Below are positions 49,601 to 58,900 of a stretch of DNA of 64,000 nucleotides, piece by piece. Numbering within the stretch: the stretch's first letter is position 1; every line of letters starts with the position of its first letter. Below the pieces are notes generated by a model that was not told the DNA's origin, ran no database searches, and saw only the letters and a program-made list of their open reading frames with translations. This DNA is from Omphiscola glabra (Eukaryota > Mollusca > Gastropoda > Lymnaeidae), in NCBI GenBank assembly GCA_964017045.1, contig OZ024808.1, positions 25,164,396-25,228,395 on the forward strand, read 5' to 3'. The translations under genes and the position numbers were made by a program.

Positions 49601-49741
49601 TTGAGAACCACTGATTTAGATGGTAATCGATTGACATGACAGAATTGGTATCCTTACTCTCACACAGGCAGGGCGAAGCGTAGGCTTTGTGTAGGAGACG
49701 AGAACGAGCCCGTCTGCTACGACATCAGCTGGGACCAATGA
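34660..49741 (+). CDS. Gene C: complete 8-exon secreted preproprotein (195 aa), diverged paralog
   Basis: Exons: 34660-34713, 39184-39274, 39764-39847, 42708-42776, 43496-43576, 44770-44850, 47778-47831, 49668-49741; stop TGA 49739-49741. Phases equal those of B (0, then all 1). The 588-nt frame gives 195 residues. Exon 1 encodes MKCIVLVVVFMTATVFSE (signal peptide). Exon 2 is acidic, then KKKR followed by AVDVTP, the same place as NKR-DVDLTD in B. Landmarks shared with A and B: QAKA.DCGA in exon 3, ELNR..YL in exon 5, C.AV.A.W..GQ.I in exon 6, GE..I.F..N..VE.SES in exon 7, and KRR.C-x8-C plus a Trp in exon 8. It has an extra Cys in exon 5 (NRGCYL), giving five mature cysteines, and a shorter tail ending ISWDQ. 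Introns carry large tandem arrays, an RTE-like remnant and two SPIN-like hAT elements. Function unknown. Confidence 0.86.
35440..39075. repeat. Minisatellite of 28- and 33-bp units in gene C intron 1
   Basis: GGAAACAGAGT(AGAGT)GGAAAGGTTAATGCATA-type units run to about 37255, then unique sequence to 37684. The last 1,391 bases are then repeated as a block (see separate entry). Confidence 0.85.
36294..39075. repeat. 1,391-bp head-to-tail block duplication in gene C intron 1
   Basis: 36294-37684 and 37685-39075 look identical, including the unique 430-bp tail with CATCCAGATTTCTGAATTA and TTGGACGAATTTTGT. All markers checked are offset by exactly 1391. Either very recent or an assembly artefact. 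Confidence 0.8.
39640..39745. repeat. 14-bp tandem repeat, gene C intron 2
   Basis: About seven units of TGGTTGGACATTTG, ending 18 bases before the exon 3 acceptor. Confidence 0.8.
40020..42290. repeat. 12-bp-based minisatellite in gene C intron 3
   Basis: Basic unit CATTGTCACTCT; from 41150 a higher-order unit with CTCATGGTCACTCTCAGTTT recurs at 48 or 60 bases. Because the period is a multiple of 3, frames on both strands stay open for up to 596 codons; they are shadows. Confidence 0.9.
42462..42617. mobile_element. CAGAGGCGTA-family TIR element (MITE) in gene C intron 3
   Basis: Perfect terminal inverted repeats CAGAGGCGTAAC / GTTACGCCTCTG, 156 bp. Flanked by CTTGTATC and CTTGCATC (7 of 8), the 8-bp target duplication typical of hAT transposons. 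No coding capacity; an A-rich run lies inside. Confidence 0.8.
43551..43985 (+). repeat. 45-bp tandem repeat in gene C intron 5, same origin
   Basis: Units such as GGATATAAATGGAAAGTTAT with TGATTGGCTGATTAG-like sequence; period 45. It starts at the end of exon 5 as in A and B, so the array or its seed predates the split of C from A/B. Confidence 0.75.
44085..44645. repeat. 22-bp minisatellite in gene C intron 5
   Basis: About 25 units of GCCACAAAGTGATGTATCAT plus AT, with a GTGACTTGAGCCACAACG variant spaced among them. Confidence 0.85.
44925..45030. repeat. 13-bp tandem repeat, gene C intron 6
   Basis: About eight units of TCTATGGCTCTGT / TCCATGGCTCTGT next to the RTE-like remnant. Confidence 0.85.
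45035..46610 (+). pseudogene. RTE-like non-LTR retrotransposon remnant in gene C intron 6
   Basis: Plus strand, several frames. TKAFDLVSQVGLLRILHKI (RT motif A region, 45080-45140), GRLFNIARHRAETKV (45371-45415), ELLFADDAALTLTQEEGLHR (catalytic block, 45438-45500), then KRRLRWLGHVRRIEEGRIPE (45922-45980). The tail with CDLRTF.. and degraded ..EINEWEII..EHRSSRRKAV continues after a 34-bp tandem array that breaks the element at 45963-46375. Stops and frameshifts throughout; no endonuclease. Confidence 0.8.
45963..46375. repeat. 34-bp minisatellite grown from RT coding sequence
   Basis: About 12 units of GGCCGTATTCCAGAAAGG followed by TTAGCACTTATTTGAC. The first unit is the retroelement's own GRIPERLAL codons. 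Confidence 0.85.
46611..47262. other. Gene C intron 6, remainder
   Basis: AT-rich, with a short (CT)n run near 46930. No feature recognised. Confidence 0.4.
47263..47459. mobile_element. SPIN/URR1-like hAT non-autonomous element in gene C intron 6
   Basis: The left end has TTTCTCAAC..GTGGGTCGCGACCCC, followed by TCCTTTCACAGG and GCCTAAGACCATCG; the right end has AGGTTGAGAATCACTG. From memory this is the layout of SPIN/URR1-type hAT elements. Flanks CCATAGAA and CCATAGGA agree at 7 of 8. 197 bp, no coding capacity. Confidence 0.8.
48243..48945. repeat. 13-bp minisatellite, gene C intron 7
   Basis: About 53 units of TCATCCGGCCAGT / TCATCCGGCCAGC. The 255-residue plus-strand frame is a shadow (39 bases = 13 codons). 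Ends 720 bases before exon 8. Confidence 0.9.
49414..49613. mobile_element. SPIN/URR1-like hAT non-autonomous element in gene C intron 7
   Basis: TIRs CAGCAGTTCTCAACCT and AGGTTGAGAACCACTG, 200 bp. Flanks GTTTAGAT and ATTTAGAT agree at 7 of 8. The interior has GGTCACGACCCCTTTGGGGG, AAAGACCATCGGAAAACACA and GAACTGTATGAAAGG. The right end is only 54 bases from gene C exon 8, so it abuts the acceptor region. Confidence 0.85.
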
Positions 49742-49838
49742 AGCGCATAGCCCAACATCTAGAGCTCCAGTGTGAAGACACCTTATGGTTTGAACAACTA
49801 CCACTCCAATGTGAAGACGCCTTAAGGGGAATTTTTCA

Positions 49839-49872
49839 AATAAAATATTTTGGGGATATGACAACAAATAAA
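49839..49872 (+). terminator. Gene C polyadenylation signals (two AATAAA)
   Basis: AATAAA occurs at 49839-49844 and 49867-49872, 98 and 126 bases after the stop. The first is at nearly the same distance as in A and B. Confidence 0.6.
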
Positions 49873-50244
49873 TTAGAACAGTCGTCTTGAAAATTTGCTG
49901 GATTTATTTGTTACTTTCTGGTTTTCGTTTCTTTTGAGGTCAAATGTTGTTGTCAGGACGTGCGGGAGAACATCTCATTGGCCACGAGTATGAATGGTGG
50001 CGACTGACGTTAAATATTAAGTCATTAGTTGGGGAAAATTCGTTCAGCGAATTTGGTAATAGTGGGAGCGGGGGGGGGGCGAAAGCGGGGGGGGGGGGGT
50101 GAGTGAGTGATGGGAGGGGATGGTACGACAGCCTGGTGTGGGACAAATAAAAACAATATGAAGCTGCCAAACTCACCGCTTTGAAAGTCATTCTTCAAAT
50201 TAGGAGAGCCTCAGTACTCCGTTGAAGTGTCATCGGACTAGTTT

Positions 50245-50560
50245 CAAGAGGCTAGTTTCAAACGGACCAGTTTTAAGGGGCTAGTTTCATCGAACGAATT
50301 TCAACGGGCTGGTTTCCACGTCCTAGTTTCACGAGACCTAGATCCACGTCCTAGTTTCACAAGGCCTAGATCCACGTCCTAGTTTAGCAAGGCCTAGATC
50401 AACGGCCCAGTTTCATAAGGCTTAGATCCACGGCCTAGTTTCACAAGGTCTAGATCAACGTCCTAGTTTCACAAGGCCTAGATCCACGGCCCAGTTTCAC
50501 AAGGCCTAGATCCAGGGAATAGTTTCAACTTGTTAGTTTCCACGGTCTACTTTCGTTCAA
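50245..50560. repeat. 28-bp minisatellite
   Basis: Units of CCTAGATCCACGGCCCAGTT plus TCACAAGG, followed by a run of more than 20 G at 50574-50597. Confidence 0.8.
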
Positions 50561-50830
50561 TTTCATGGATTGTGGGGGGGGGGGGGGGGGGGGGGGGAAA
50601 TGAACAATCTTCCCAACACTGCAATCTACCTTTGTGCTACAGTAGTTCAGCATGCAGTTAATTTCTTAATTTTACTTTGAACTGGTTGGGTTATGGAGGA
50701 ACAGGTTTTCTTTCAGGCATCTCTCCGGAGTGGGGGGCACCGACCCCCGGGAAAGTCAAGTGACCCCCGGAGCGAAATTAGTAAAAACAATAGAACGATT
50801 ATATATTTTAAAAATTAAAAACGACAGTAG

Positions 50831-50996
50831 CAGGGGCGTATCTACAAAGTTTGGCGTCAAGGGATAAGATTAATTTTGCTGAAATCCATTATTTTCAACC
50901 AATTAATACCATCTAAGCCCATTTTTGCCCCCCCCCCCCACTAGTCTGGCACCAAGGGACGTATGTCCCATCTGCCACTCCTTGGCTACAACTCTG
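50831..50996. mobile_element. CAGAGGCGTA-family TIR element (MITE)
   Basis: CAGGGGCGTATCTAC ... GGCTACAACTCTG; the interior matches the 6552-6720 element in opposite orientation. No clear target duplication. Confidence 0.6.
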
Positions 50997-50999
50997 GCT

Positions 51000-52592
51000 A
51001 CTGTCAACTGACAACCCCCCCCCCCGAGAATCTAAGATGCCTCCCCCCCGCCCGGGGGAAAATTTGTGAAAGAAACACTGATGGAGGAAATAGTTGGACA
51101 TATCCACCACTTATTTATGTCTTTAAATTAAATCGTGGAGACAGAAAATGAAGTGTTTACATCTTGAAGTTACAGTTGACTCTCACGGGGGATTTCCCTC
51201 TTTTAAAAATGTCCACCGTTTCAGATTTGTTCCGTAGTTTTTCTATAAAATAAAGCATTACATTTGAATCCTTTGCTTAATCTTGATTCGTATTATTTGT
51301 ATTTTTTTATTGGGATTTTTATTTTTTTTTATTTTCATTTGTTAATGAAAGCTTAGAAATACTTTTTCTTGTGTAGCATTCCTTAAGATTCTAGCGCCTT
51401 ATGGCCACACACATAATGTTTTTCAATTGGCTCTTATCTCTGTTTCAACTCAAAGATAACACGCTACGCTAGTTACATTGTAGACAAAGTAAAAAATACT
51501 ATATGAGGAACTAACTAATAATTAATTTTTTTCCACACCGTTGTTATTAAAAAATAAACACATAATAAAGATGGAAATAGGACTTGCGTCGTCCAAACAG
51601 CCATTGTCATTTTGAATAACGACTTGTGAGCTGGTACCTGTAGAGTCATTTGCTCCAGTGGATCACTGATAAGACCCAGCCACTGTATTGGAATATGTTA
51701 CATTAAGCTATCTTACCTTGAATGATCACAGCGGCGGAGCAGGCGGTCTTGCGTTTTGTTGAGTTCTAGAAGTATTTTTTAAGCCGTTTGAATACGATAT
51801 AGCGATAGAAGGAACCAGTAATAATTTCTATATTATTTTTCGCTGAGACGGAGTTTGGTATTGGAGGTGCTCGATTCAATGTTGATACTGGCAAGGTATG
51901 CTGTGGAGAGAAAAAAAATTAAATAAAATGACCTAATCTACGTTTGTTGTGCTCTGCTACCTGAAGCTAAAATTTGTAGGTGTTGTTTGATGGATCCGCC
52001 TCTGGACGCTGGTGTTTTGTTTCAAAGAAACGCAGAAGCGCCTTTTAGACAATTATGCTTAGATAGCCTCGTCTGATTGTTGTTAAGCCGTCAACAAAAT
52101 GTTAGTTGCCGCGATTTCTCTCATGACACAACTTCTTTGTAACTAAATTGTCGTGGGAACCATGGCGCCTATATGTGAGTAGTGAGTCCCACAATTACCT
52201 GATCTTTATACATGGGGTGTACGGAGAAAGGTGTCTCGCCAGCAAGATGTAAATCTATCTATATATGCATCTATCTATTTGTCTGTCTATCTATGTGTCT
52301 ATAGGTGTCTGTCTATCTATGTGTCTGTAGGTGTCTGTCTATTGCGTCGTCCATCTATTTGTTCCTTATCGTCTCTGCCTTATGCTGAACGCTAATGAGG
52401 TTAACTAACTTTTAACATGAGAAAACACATAAGGACTTTAAAAGAATCACTTCATTTTTTTGTACGTTTCTCCCTTCCGCTTTTATATAACATTTGTCCA
52501 TTGTTTCTTTCAAATATAAAGTTTTTTCTCTTTGTTTAAAAATAATGTGGGTTTTTTTTCATTATCTTTAATAAAACAACAAAAATTTCCAG
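51000..52592. other. Region upstream of the Ly6-like exons
   Basis: AT-rich, with CTATCTATGTGTCTGT-like simple repeats near 52250-52340. The 5' exon of the Ly6-like gene may be here but was not identified. Confidence 0.4.
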
Positions 52593-53850
52593 ATTTGATT
52601 TTTGCTGTAGGAATTTCACACCTGTTGACAGGTAAGTGTACACACATTTGTTTGCCCGTTTCTTAAATTTAAGCATTTAATTAAGATCTCTAAAACATTT
52701 TTATCCCACAGAAAAGGAAGTTGTCTTACCGTAAAAATTGTGTAACAATTTTACGAATGTCCAACGTATATGAAGGGTATTGTAACAATTTTACGAATGT
52801 CCAACGTAAATGAAGGATATTGTAACAATTTTTACGAATGTCCAACGTGTATGAAGGATATTGTAACAATTTTACAAATGTCCAACGTATTTGAAGGATA
52901 TTGTAACAATTTTACAAATGTCCAACGTATATGAAGGAAATTGTAACAATTTTACAAATGTCCAACGTATTTGAAGGATATTGTAACAATTTTACAAATG
53001 TCCAACGTATTTGAAGGATATTGTAACAATTTTACGAATGTCCAACATATTTGAAGGGTATTGTAACAATTTTACAAATGTCCAACGTATTTGAAGGATA
53101 TTGTAACAATTTTACGAATGTCCGAAGTATATGAAGGATATTGTAACAATTTTAAGAATGTCCAACCTATATGAAGGACATTGTAACAATTTTAAGAATG
53201 TCCAACCTATATGAAGGACATTGTAACAGTTTTACGAATGTCCAACGTAAATGAAGGATATGTATGAAGCTGTCTCATATAGACAAGTCCTAAACCATTT
53301 TCTGACGTAAACACTTGACACGTTTTTACAAACGTGGCTTCCAGCTTTATGGCAATAAAGGGGAAAAAAGGGAGGGGGGGGGGAGACTGCAATCAGGTTA
53401 GCAAAAAAATTAAATGAGAGGTGTAAAAAGTATGGGGAAAAACTGGAAAAAAATTAGCCGCAACAAAACAACGTGTGTGTCTGTAGGAAGCCTTCGTCAG
53501 CAAACAAACAACAGTAAAAACAGAACAAAATATTTAACAAGTACATAGCTGAAAGGTAGTATCCGAGAGGGCAGCTAATGCATTGTGGAAAAAGTGGTTC
53601 TAAATGATATCTCAAGAGACAATTTCCAGCTTTATTCATTAATCCATTCCACATCCACTAGCCATGGGGGGGTGGGGGCATGTGCCCTTAGGGCTCATGT
53701 CACAATTACCGAGAGTTGTTTAATTTTTGACTGCTCCCATTTTGAATGACTCATCTGTGCTGTGTCTCAGTTGAAGCTTTGAGCTGCTCAAAATGCGCCG
53801 CGGCCAATGACCCGAAATCATGTTCGCCTGTCAAGTGTGCAGACGATGAG
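52593..53850 (+). CDS. Partial gene: two exons of a small Cys-rich secreted protein, possibly Ly6/uPAR-like
   Basis: Exon 52593-52631 (39 nt; TTTCCAG before, GTAAGT after) reads LIFAVGISHLLT, like the hydrophobic end of a signal peptide. It joins in phase 1 to exon 53771-53850 (80 nt; TGTCTCAG before, GTGAGT after), which reads VEALSCSKCAAANDPKSC and on to CADDE. The cysteine spacing C-x2-C-x7-C-x4-C just after the signal is what the first part of a Ly6/uPAR (LU) domain looks like, so a secreted or GPI-linked three-finger protein is a reasonable guess. The start exon was not found: the ATG at 51889 followed by GTATGC at 51906 gives the wrong phase. Later exons lie beyond the 10-kb repeat-filled intron. 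A different short Cys-rich family is possible. Confidence 0.55.
52745..53262. repeat. 40-bp minisatellite in the Ly6-like gene's intron
   Basis: About 13 units of ATTGTAACAATTTTACGAAT plus GTCCAACGTATATGAAGGAT. Confidence 0.9.
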
Positions 53851-53854
53851 GTGA

Positions 53855-55125
53855 GTGCAAGTTGTGGGATGATAAATGAAGGGGACCTATGTGTGTCGGA
53901 TGGGTGTCAGATAGCTGTAAGAAGAGTGTCTGACTGTAAGATGAATGTCAGATGGATGTAAGATGGGTGTCATATAGCTGTAAGACGAGTGTCTGACTGT
54001 AAGATGGATGTCAGATGGATGTAAGATGGGTGTCATATAGCTGTAAGACGAGTGTCTGACTGTAAGATGGGTGACATATAGTTGTAAGACGAGTGTCTGA
54101 CTGTAAAATGGATGTCAGAGGACTGTAAGATGGGTGTCATATAGCTGTAAGACGAGTGTCTGACTGTAAGATGGATGTCAGATGACTGTAAGATGGGTGT
54201 CATATAGCTGTAAGACGAGTGTCTGACTGTAAGATGGATGTCAGATGGATGTAAAATGGGTGTCATATAGATGTAAGACGAGTGTCTGACTGTAAAATAG
54301 ATGTCAGATGACTGTAAGATGGGTGTCATATAGCTGTAAGACGAGTGTCTGACTGTAAAATGGATGTCAGATGACTGTAAGATGGGTGTCATATAGCTGT
54401 AAGACGAGTGTCTGACTGTAAAATGGATGTCAGATGACTGTAAGATGGGTGTCATATAGCTGTAAGACGAGTGTCTGCCTGTAAAATGGATGTCAGATGG
54501 ATGTAAGATGGGTGTCATATAGCTGTAAGACGAGTGTCTGACTGTGAAATGGATGTCAGATGGATGTAAGATGGGTTTCATATAGCTGTAAGACGAGTGT
54601 CTGACTGTAAAATGGATGTCAGATGACTGTAATATGGGTGTCATATAGCTGTAAGACGAGTGTCTGACTGTAAAATGGATGTCAGATGGATGTAAGGTGA
54701 GTGTCATATAGCTGTAAGACGAGTGTCTGACTGTAAAATGGATGGCAGATGGATGTAAGATGGGTGTCATATAGCTGTAAGACGAGTGTCTGACTGTAAA
54801 ATGGATGTCAGATGACTGTAAGATGGGTGTCATATAGCTGTAAGACGAGTTTCTGACTGTAAGATGGATGTCAGATGGATGTAAGATGGGTTTTAGATGT
54901 ATGTAGGATGGGTGTCAGATGGATGTAAGATGGGTGTCAGATGGTTTTAAGATGGGTGTCAGATGACTGAAAGATGTGTTTTAGATGGATGTAAGGTGTG
55001 TGTTAGATGGGTGTTAGATGGATGTAAGATGGGTGCAAGATTGGTGTTAGATGGATGTAATCTGTGCGCTAGATGGATGTAAGATGTGTGCTTGATGGAT
55101 GAAGGATGGGTGTTAGATGGATGTA
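53855..55125. repeat. About 61-bp minisatellite just after the Ly6-like exon
   Basis: Units of GTAAGATGGGTGTCATATAG, CTGTAAGACGAGTGTCTGAC and TGTAAAATGGATGTCAGATG, decaying after 54880. The 266-residue minus-strand frame is a shadow. It starts within 20 bases of the donor site. Confidence 0.85.
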
Positions 55126-55186
55126 TAGATTGACATGATTGCTGCTCTTAACTGTAGAAAGATACACTGATCTGTGTGCGTCACTG

Positions 55187-55535
55187 CTGTCATAACTTAG
55201 GCACGGTGTCATAACTTAGGCACGGTGTCATAACTTAGGCACGATGTCATAACTTAGGCACGGTGTCATAACTTAGGCCCGATGTCATAACTTAGGCACG
55301 ATGTCATAACTTAGGCACGATGTCATAACTTAGGCACGATGTCATAACTTAGGCACGATGTCATAACTTAGGCACGGTGTCATAACTTAGGCACAGTGTC
55401 ATAACTTAGGCACCGTGTCATAACTTAGGCACGGTGTCATAACTTAGGCACGGTGTCATAACTTAGGCACGGTGTCATAACTTAGGCACGATGTCAAAAC
55501 TTAGGCACGGTGTCATAACTTAGGCACGATGTCAT
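55187..55535. repeat. 19-bp minisatellite
   Basis: About 18 units of TCATAACTTAGGCACGATG, very homogeneous. Confidence 0.9.
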
Positions 55536-55906
55536 TCCGATTCTTTAATTGTCGTTTGATTGAGAAAGAAGAAAAAATGTTGGATATATTCATCATCCCT
55601 AAGGGCCGGTTCACACGATGAAATTTTCCTTCAAGCATTTGATGCAATTCGTGTATAAAGCCTTGTCACAACTTTCAAATTACTATTTGATCAAATCCCC
55701 CAAAAAAGAAACCACGCACGAAATAGTGCGTTCATACAACAATTTGACGCGAAATTTGATCGTGTGAACTGACGCTTATAGTTTATTTTCGTTCTTGCAT
55801 AAAAGATTTAAACACACATAGGATTGTACTTTTAAAAATAAATAACATGGTGATTTCTAAATATAAAGTTTTATTGACAACCCAGCTGTCTTGTTTTATT
55901 CCCCAT

Positions 55907-58900
55907 TCCTGACATTCCATCAGTGCTGCTCTTTGAGTGACAATTGTTGCTTCTCCTGACATTCCATCAGTACTGCTCTTTGAGTGACAATTGTTGCTTC
56001 TCCTGACATTCCATCAGTACTGCTCTTTGAGTGACAATTGTTGCTTCTCCTGACATTCCATCAGTACTGCTCTTTGAGTGACAATTGTTGCTTCTCCTGA
56101 CATTCCATCAGTACTGCTCTTTGAGTGACAATTATTGCTTCTCCTGACATTCCATCAGTACTGCTCTTTGAGTGACAATTATTGCTTCTCCTGACATTCC
56201 ATCAGTACTGCTCCTTGAGTGACAATTATTGCTTCTCCTGACATTCCATCAGTACTGCTCTTTGAGTGACAATTGTTGCTTCTCCTGACATTCCATCAGT
56301 ACTGCTCTTTGAGTGACAATTGTTGCTTCTCCTGACATTCCATCAGTACTGCTCTTTGAGTGACAATTGTTGCTTCTCCTGACATTCCATCAGTACTGCT
56401 CTTTGAGTGACAATTATTGCTTCTCCTGACATTCCATCAGTACTGCTCTTTGAGTGACAATTATTGCTTCTCCTGACATTCCATCAGTACTGCTCTTTGA
56501 GTGACAATTATTGCTTCTCCTGACATTCCATCAGTACTGCTCTTTGAGTGACAATTATTGCTTCTCCTGACATTCCATCAGTACTGCTCTTTGAGTGACA
56601 ATTGTTGCTTCTCCTGACATTCCATCAGTACTGCTCTTTGAGTGACAATTGTTGCTTCTCCTGACATTCCATCAGTACTGGTCTTTGAGTGACAATTATT
56701 GCTTCTCCTGACATTCCATCAGTACTGCTCTTTGAGTGATAATTGCTTCTCCTGACATTCCATCAGTACTGGTCTTTGAGTGACAATTGCTTCTCTTGAC
56801 ATTCCATCAGTACTGCTCTTTGAGTGATAATTGCTTCTCCTGACATTCCATCAGTACTGCTCTTTGAGTGATAATTGCTTCTCCTGACATTCCATCAGTA
56901 CTGGTCTTTGAGTGATAATTGCTTCTCCTGACATTCCATCAGTGCTGCTCTTTGAGTGATAATTGCTTCTCCTGACATTCCTCAGTACTGCTCTTTGAGT
57001 GATAATTGCTTCTCCTGACATTCCATCAGTACTGGTCTTTGAGTGACAATTGCTTCTCTTGACATTCCATCAGTACTGCTCTTTGAGTGATAATTGCTTC
57101 TCCTGACATTCCATCAGTACTGCTCTTTGAGTGACAATTGCTTCTCCTGACATTCCATCAGTACTGCTCTTTGAGTGATAATTGCTTCTCCTGACATTCC
57201 ATCAGTACTGGTCTTTGAGTGACAATTGCTTCTCCTGACATTCCATCAGTACTGGTCTTTGAGTGACAATTGCTTCTCCTGACATTCCATGAGTACTGCT
57301 CTTTGAGTGACAATTGCTTCTCCTGACATTCCACCAGTGCTGCTCTTTGAGTGACAATTGCTTCTCCTGACATTCCATCAGTACTGCTCTTTGAGTGACA
57401 ATTGCTTCTCCTGACATTCCATCAGTGCTGCTCTTTGAGTGACAATTGCTTCTCCTGACATTCCATCAGTGCTGCTCTTTGAGTGACAATTGCTTCTCCT
57501 GACATTCCATCAGTACTGCTCTTTGGGTGACAATTGCTTCTCCTGACATTCCATCAGTACTGCTCTTTGGGTGACAATTGCTTCTCCTGAAATTCCATCA
57601 GTACTGCTCTTTGATTGATCATTGCTTCTCCTGACATTCCATCAGTACTGCTCTTTGATTGATCATTGCTTCTCCTGACATTCCATCAGTACTGCTCTTT
57701 GATTGATCATTGCTTCTCCTGACATTCCATCAGTACTGCTCTTTGATTGATCATTGCTTCTCCTGACATTCCATTAGTACTGCTCTTTGATTGATCATTG
57801 CTTCTCCTGACATTCCATCAGTACTGCTCTTTGATTGATCATTGCTTCTCCTGACATTCCATCAGTACTGCTCTTTGAGTGACAATTGCTTCTCCTGACA
57901 TTCCATCAGTGCTGCTCTTTGAGTGACAATTGCTTCTCCTGACATTCCATCAGTGCTGCTCTTTGAGTGACAATTGCTTCTCCTGACATTCCATCAGTGC
58001 TGCTCTTTGAGTGACAATTGTTGCTTCTCCTGACATTCCATCAGTACTGCTCTTTGAGTGACAATTGCTTCTCCTGACATTCCATCAGTACTGCTCTTTG
58101 AGTGACAATTACTTCTCCTGACATTCCATCAGTGCTGCTCTTTGAGTGACAATTATTGCTTCTCCTGACATTCCATCAGTGCTGCTCTTTGAGTGACAAT
58201 TGCTTCTCCTGACATTCCATCAGTGCTGCTCTTTGAGTGACAATTGTTGCTTCTCCTGACATTCCATCAGTACTGCTCTTTGAGTGACAATTGCTTCTCC
58301 TGACATTCCATCAGTGCTGCTCTTTGAGTGACAATTGCTTCTCCTGACATTCCATCAGTACTGCTCTTTGAGTGACAATTGCTTCTCCTGACATTCCATC
58401 AGTGCTGCTCTTTGAGTGACAATTGCTTCTCCTGACATTCCATCAGTACTGCTCTTTGAGTGACAATTATTGCTTCTCCTGACATTCCATCAGTACTGCT
58501 CTTTGAGTGACAATTATTGCTTCTCCTGACATTCCATCAGTACTGCTCTTTGAGTGACAATTGCTTCTCATGACATTCCATCAGTACTGCTCTTTGAGTG
58601 ACAATTATTGCTTCTCCTGACATTCCATCAGTACTGCTCTTTGAGTGACAATTGCTTCTCCTGACATTCCATCAGTACTGCTCTTTGAGTGACAATTGTT
58701 GCTTCTCCTGACATTCCATCAGTACTGCTCTTTGAGTGACAATTGTTGCTTCTCCTGACATTCCATCAGTACTGCTCTTTGAGTGACAATTGTTGCTTCT
58801 CCTGACATTCCATCAGTACTGCTCTTTGAGTGACAATTATTGCTTCTCCTGACATTCCATCAGTACTGCTCTTTGAGTGACAATTATTGCTTCTCCTGAC

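Noticed and set aside
51889..51905. Start exon of the Ly6-like gene (ATG TTG ATA CTG GCA AG / GTATGC)
   Set aside because: It ends in phase 2 while exon 52593 needs phase 1; joining gives a stop soon after.
54033..54833. 266-codon minus-strand frame
   Set aside because: Shadow of the 61-bp array next to the Ly6-like exon.
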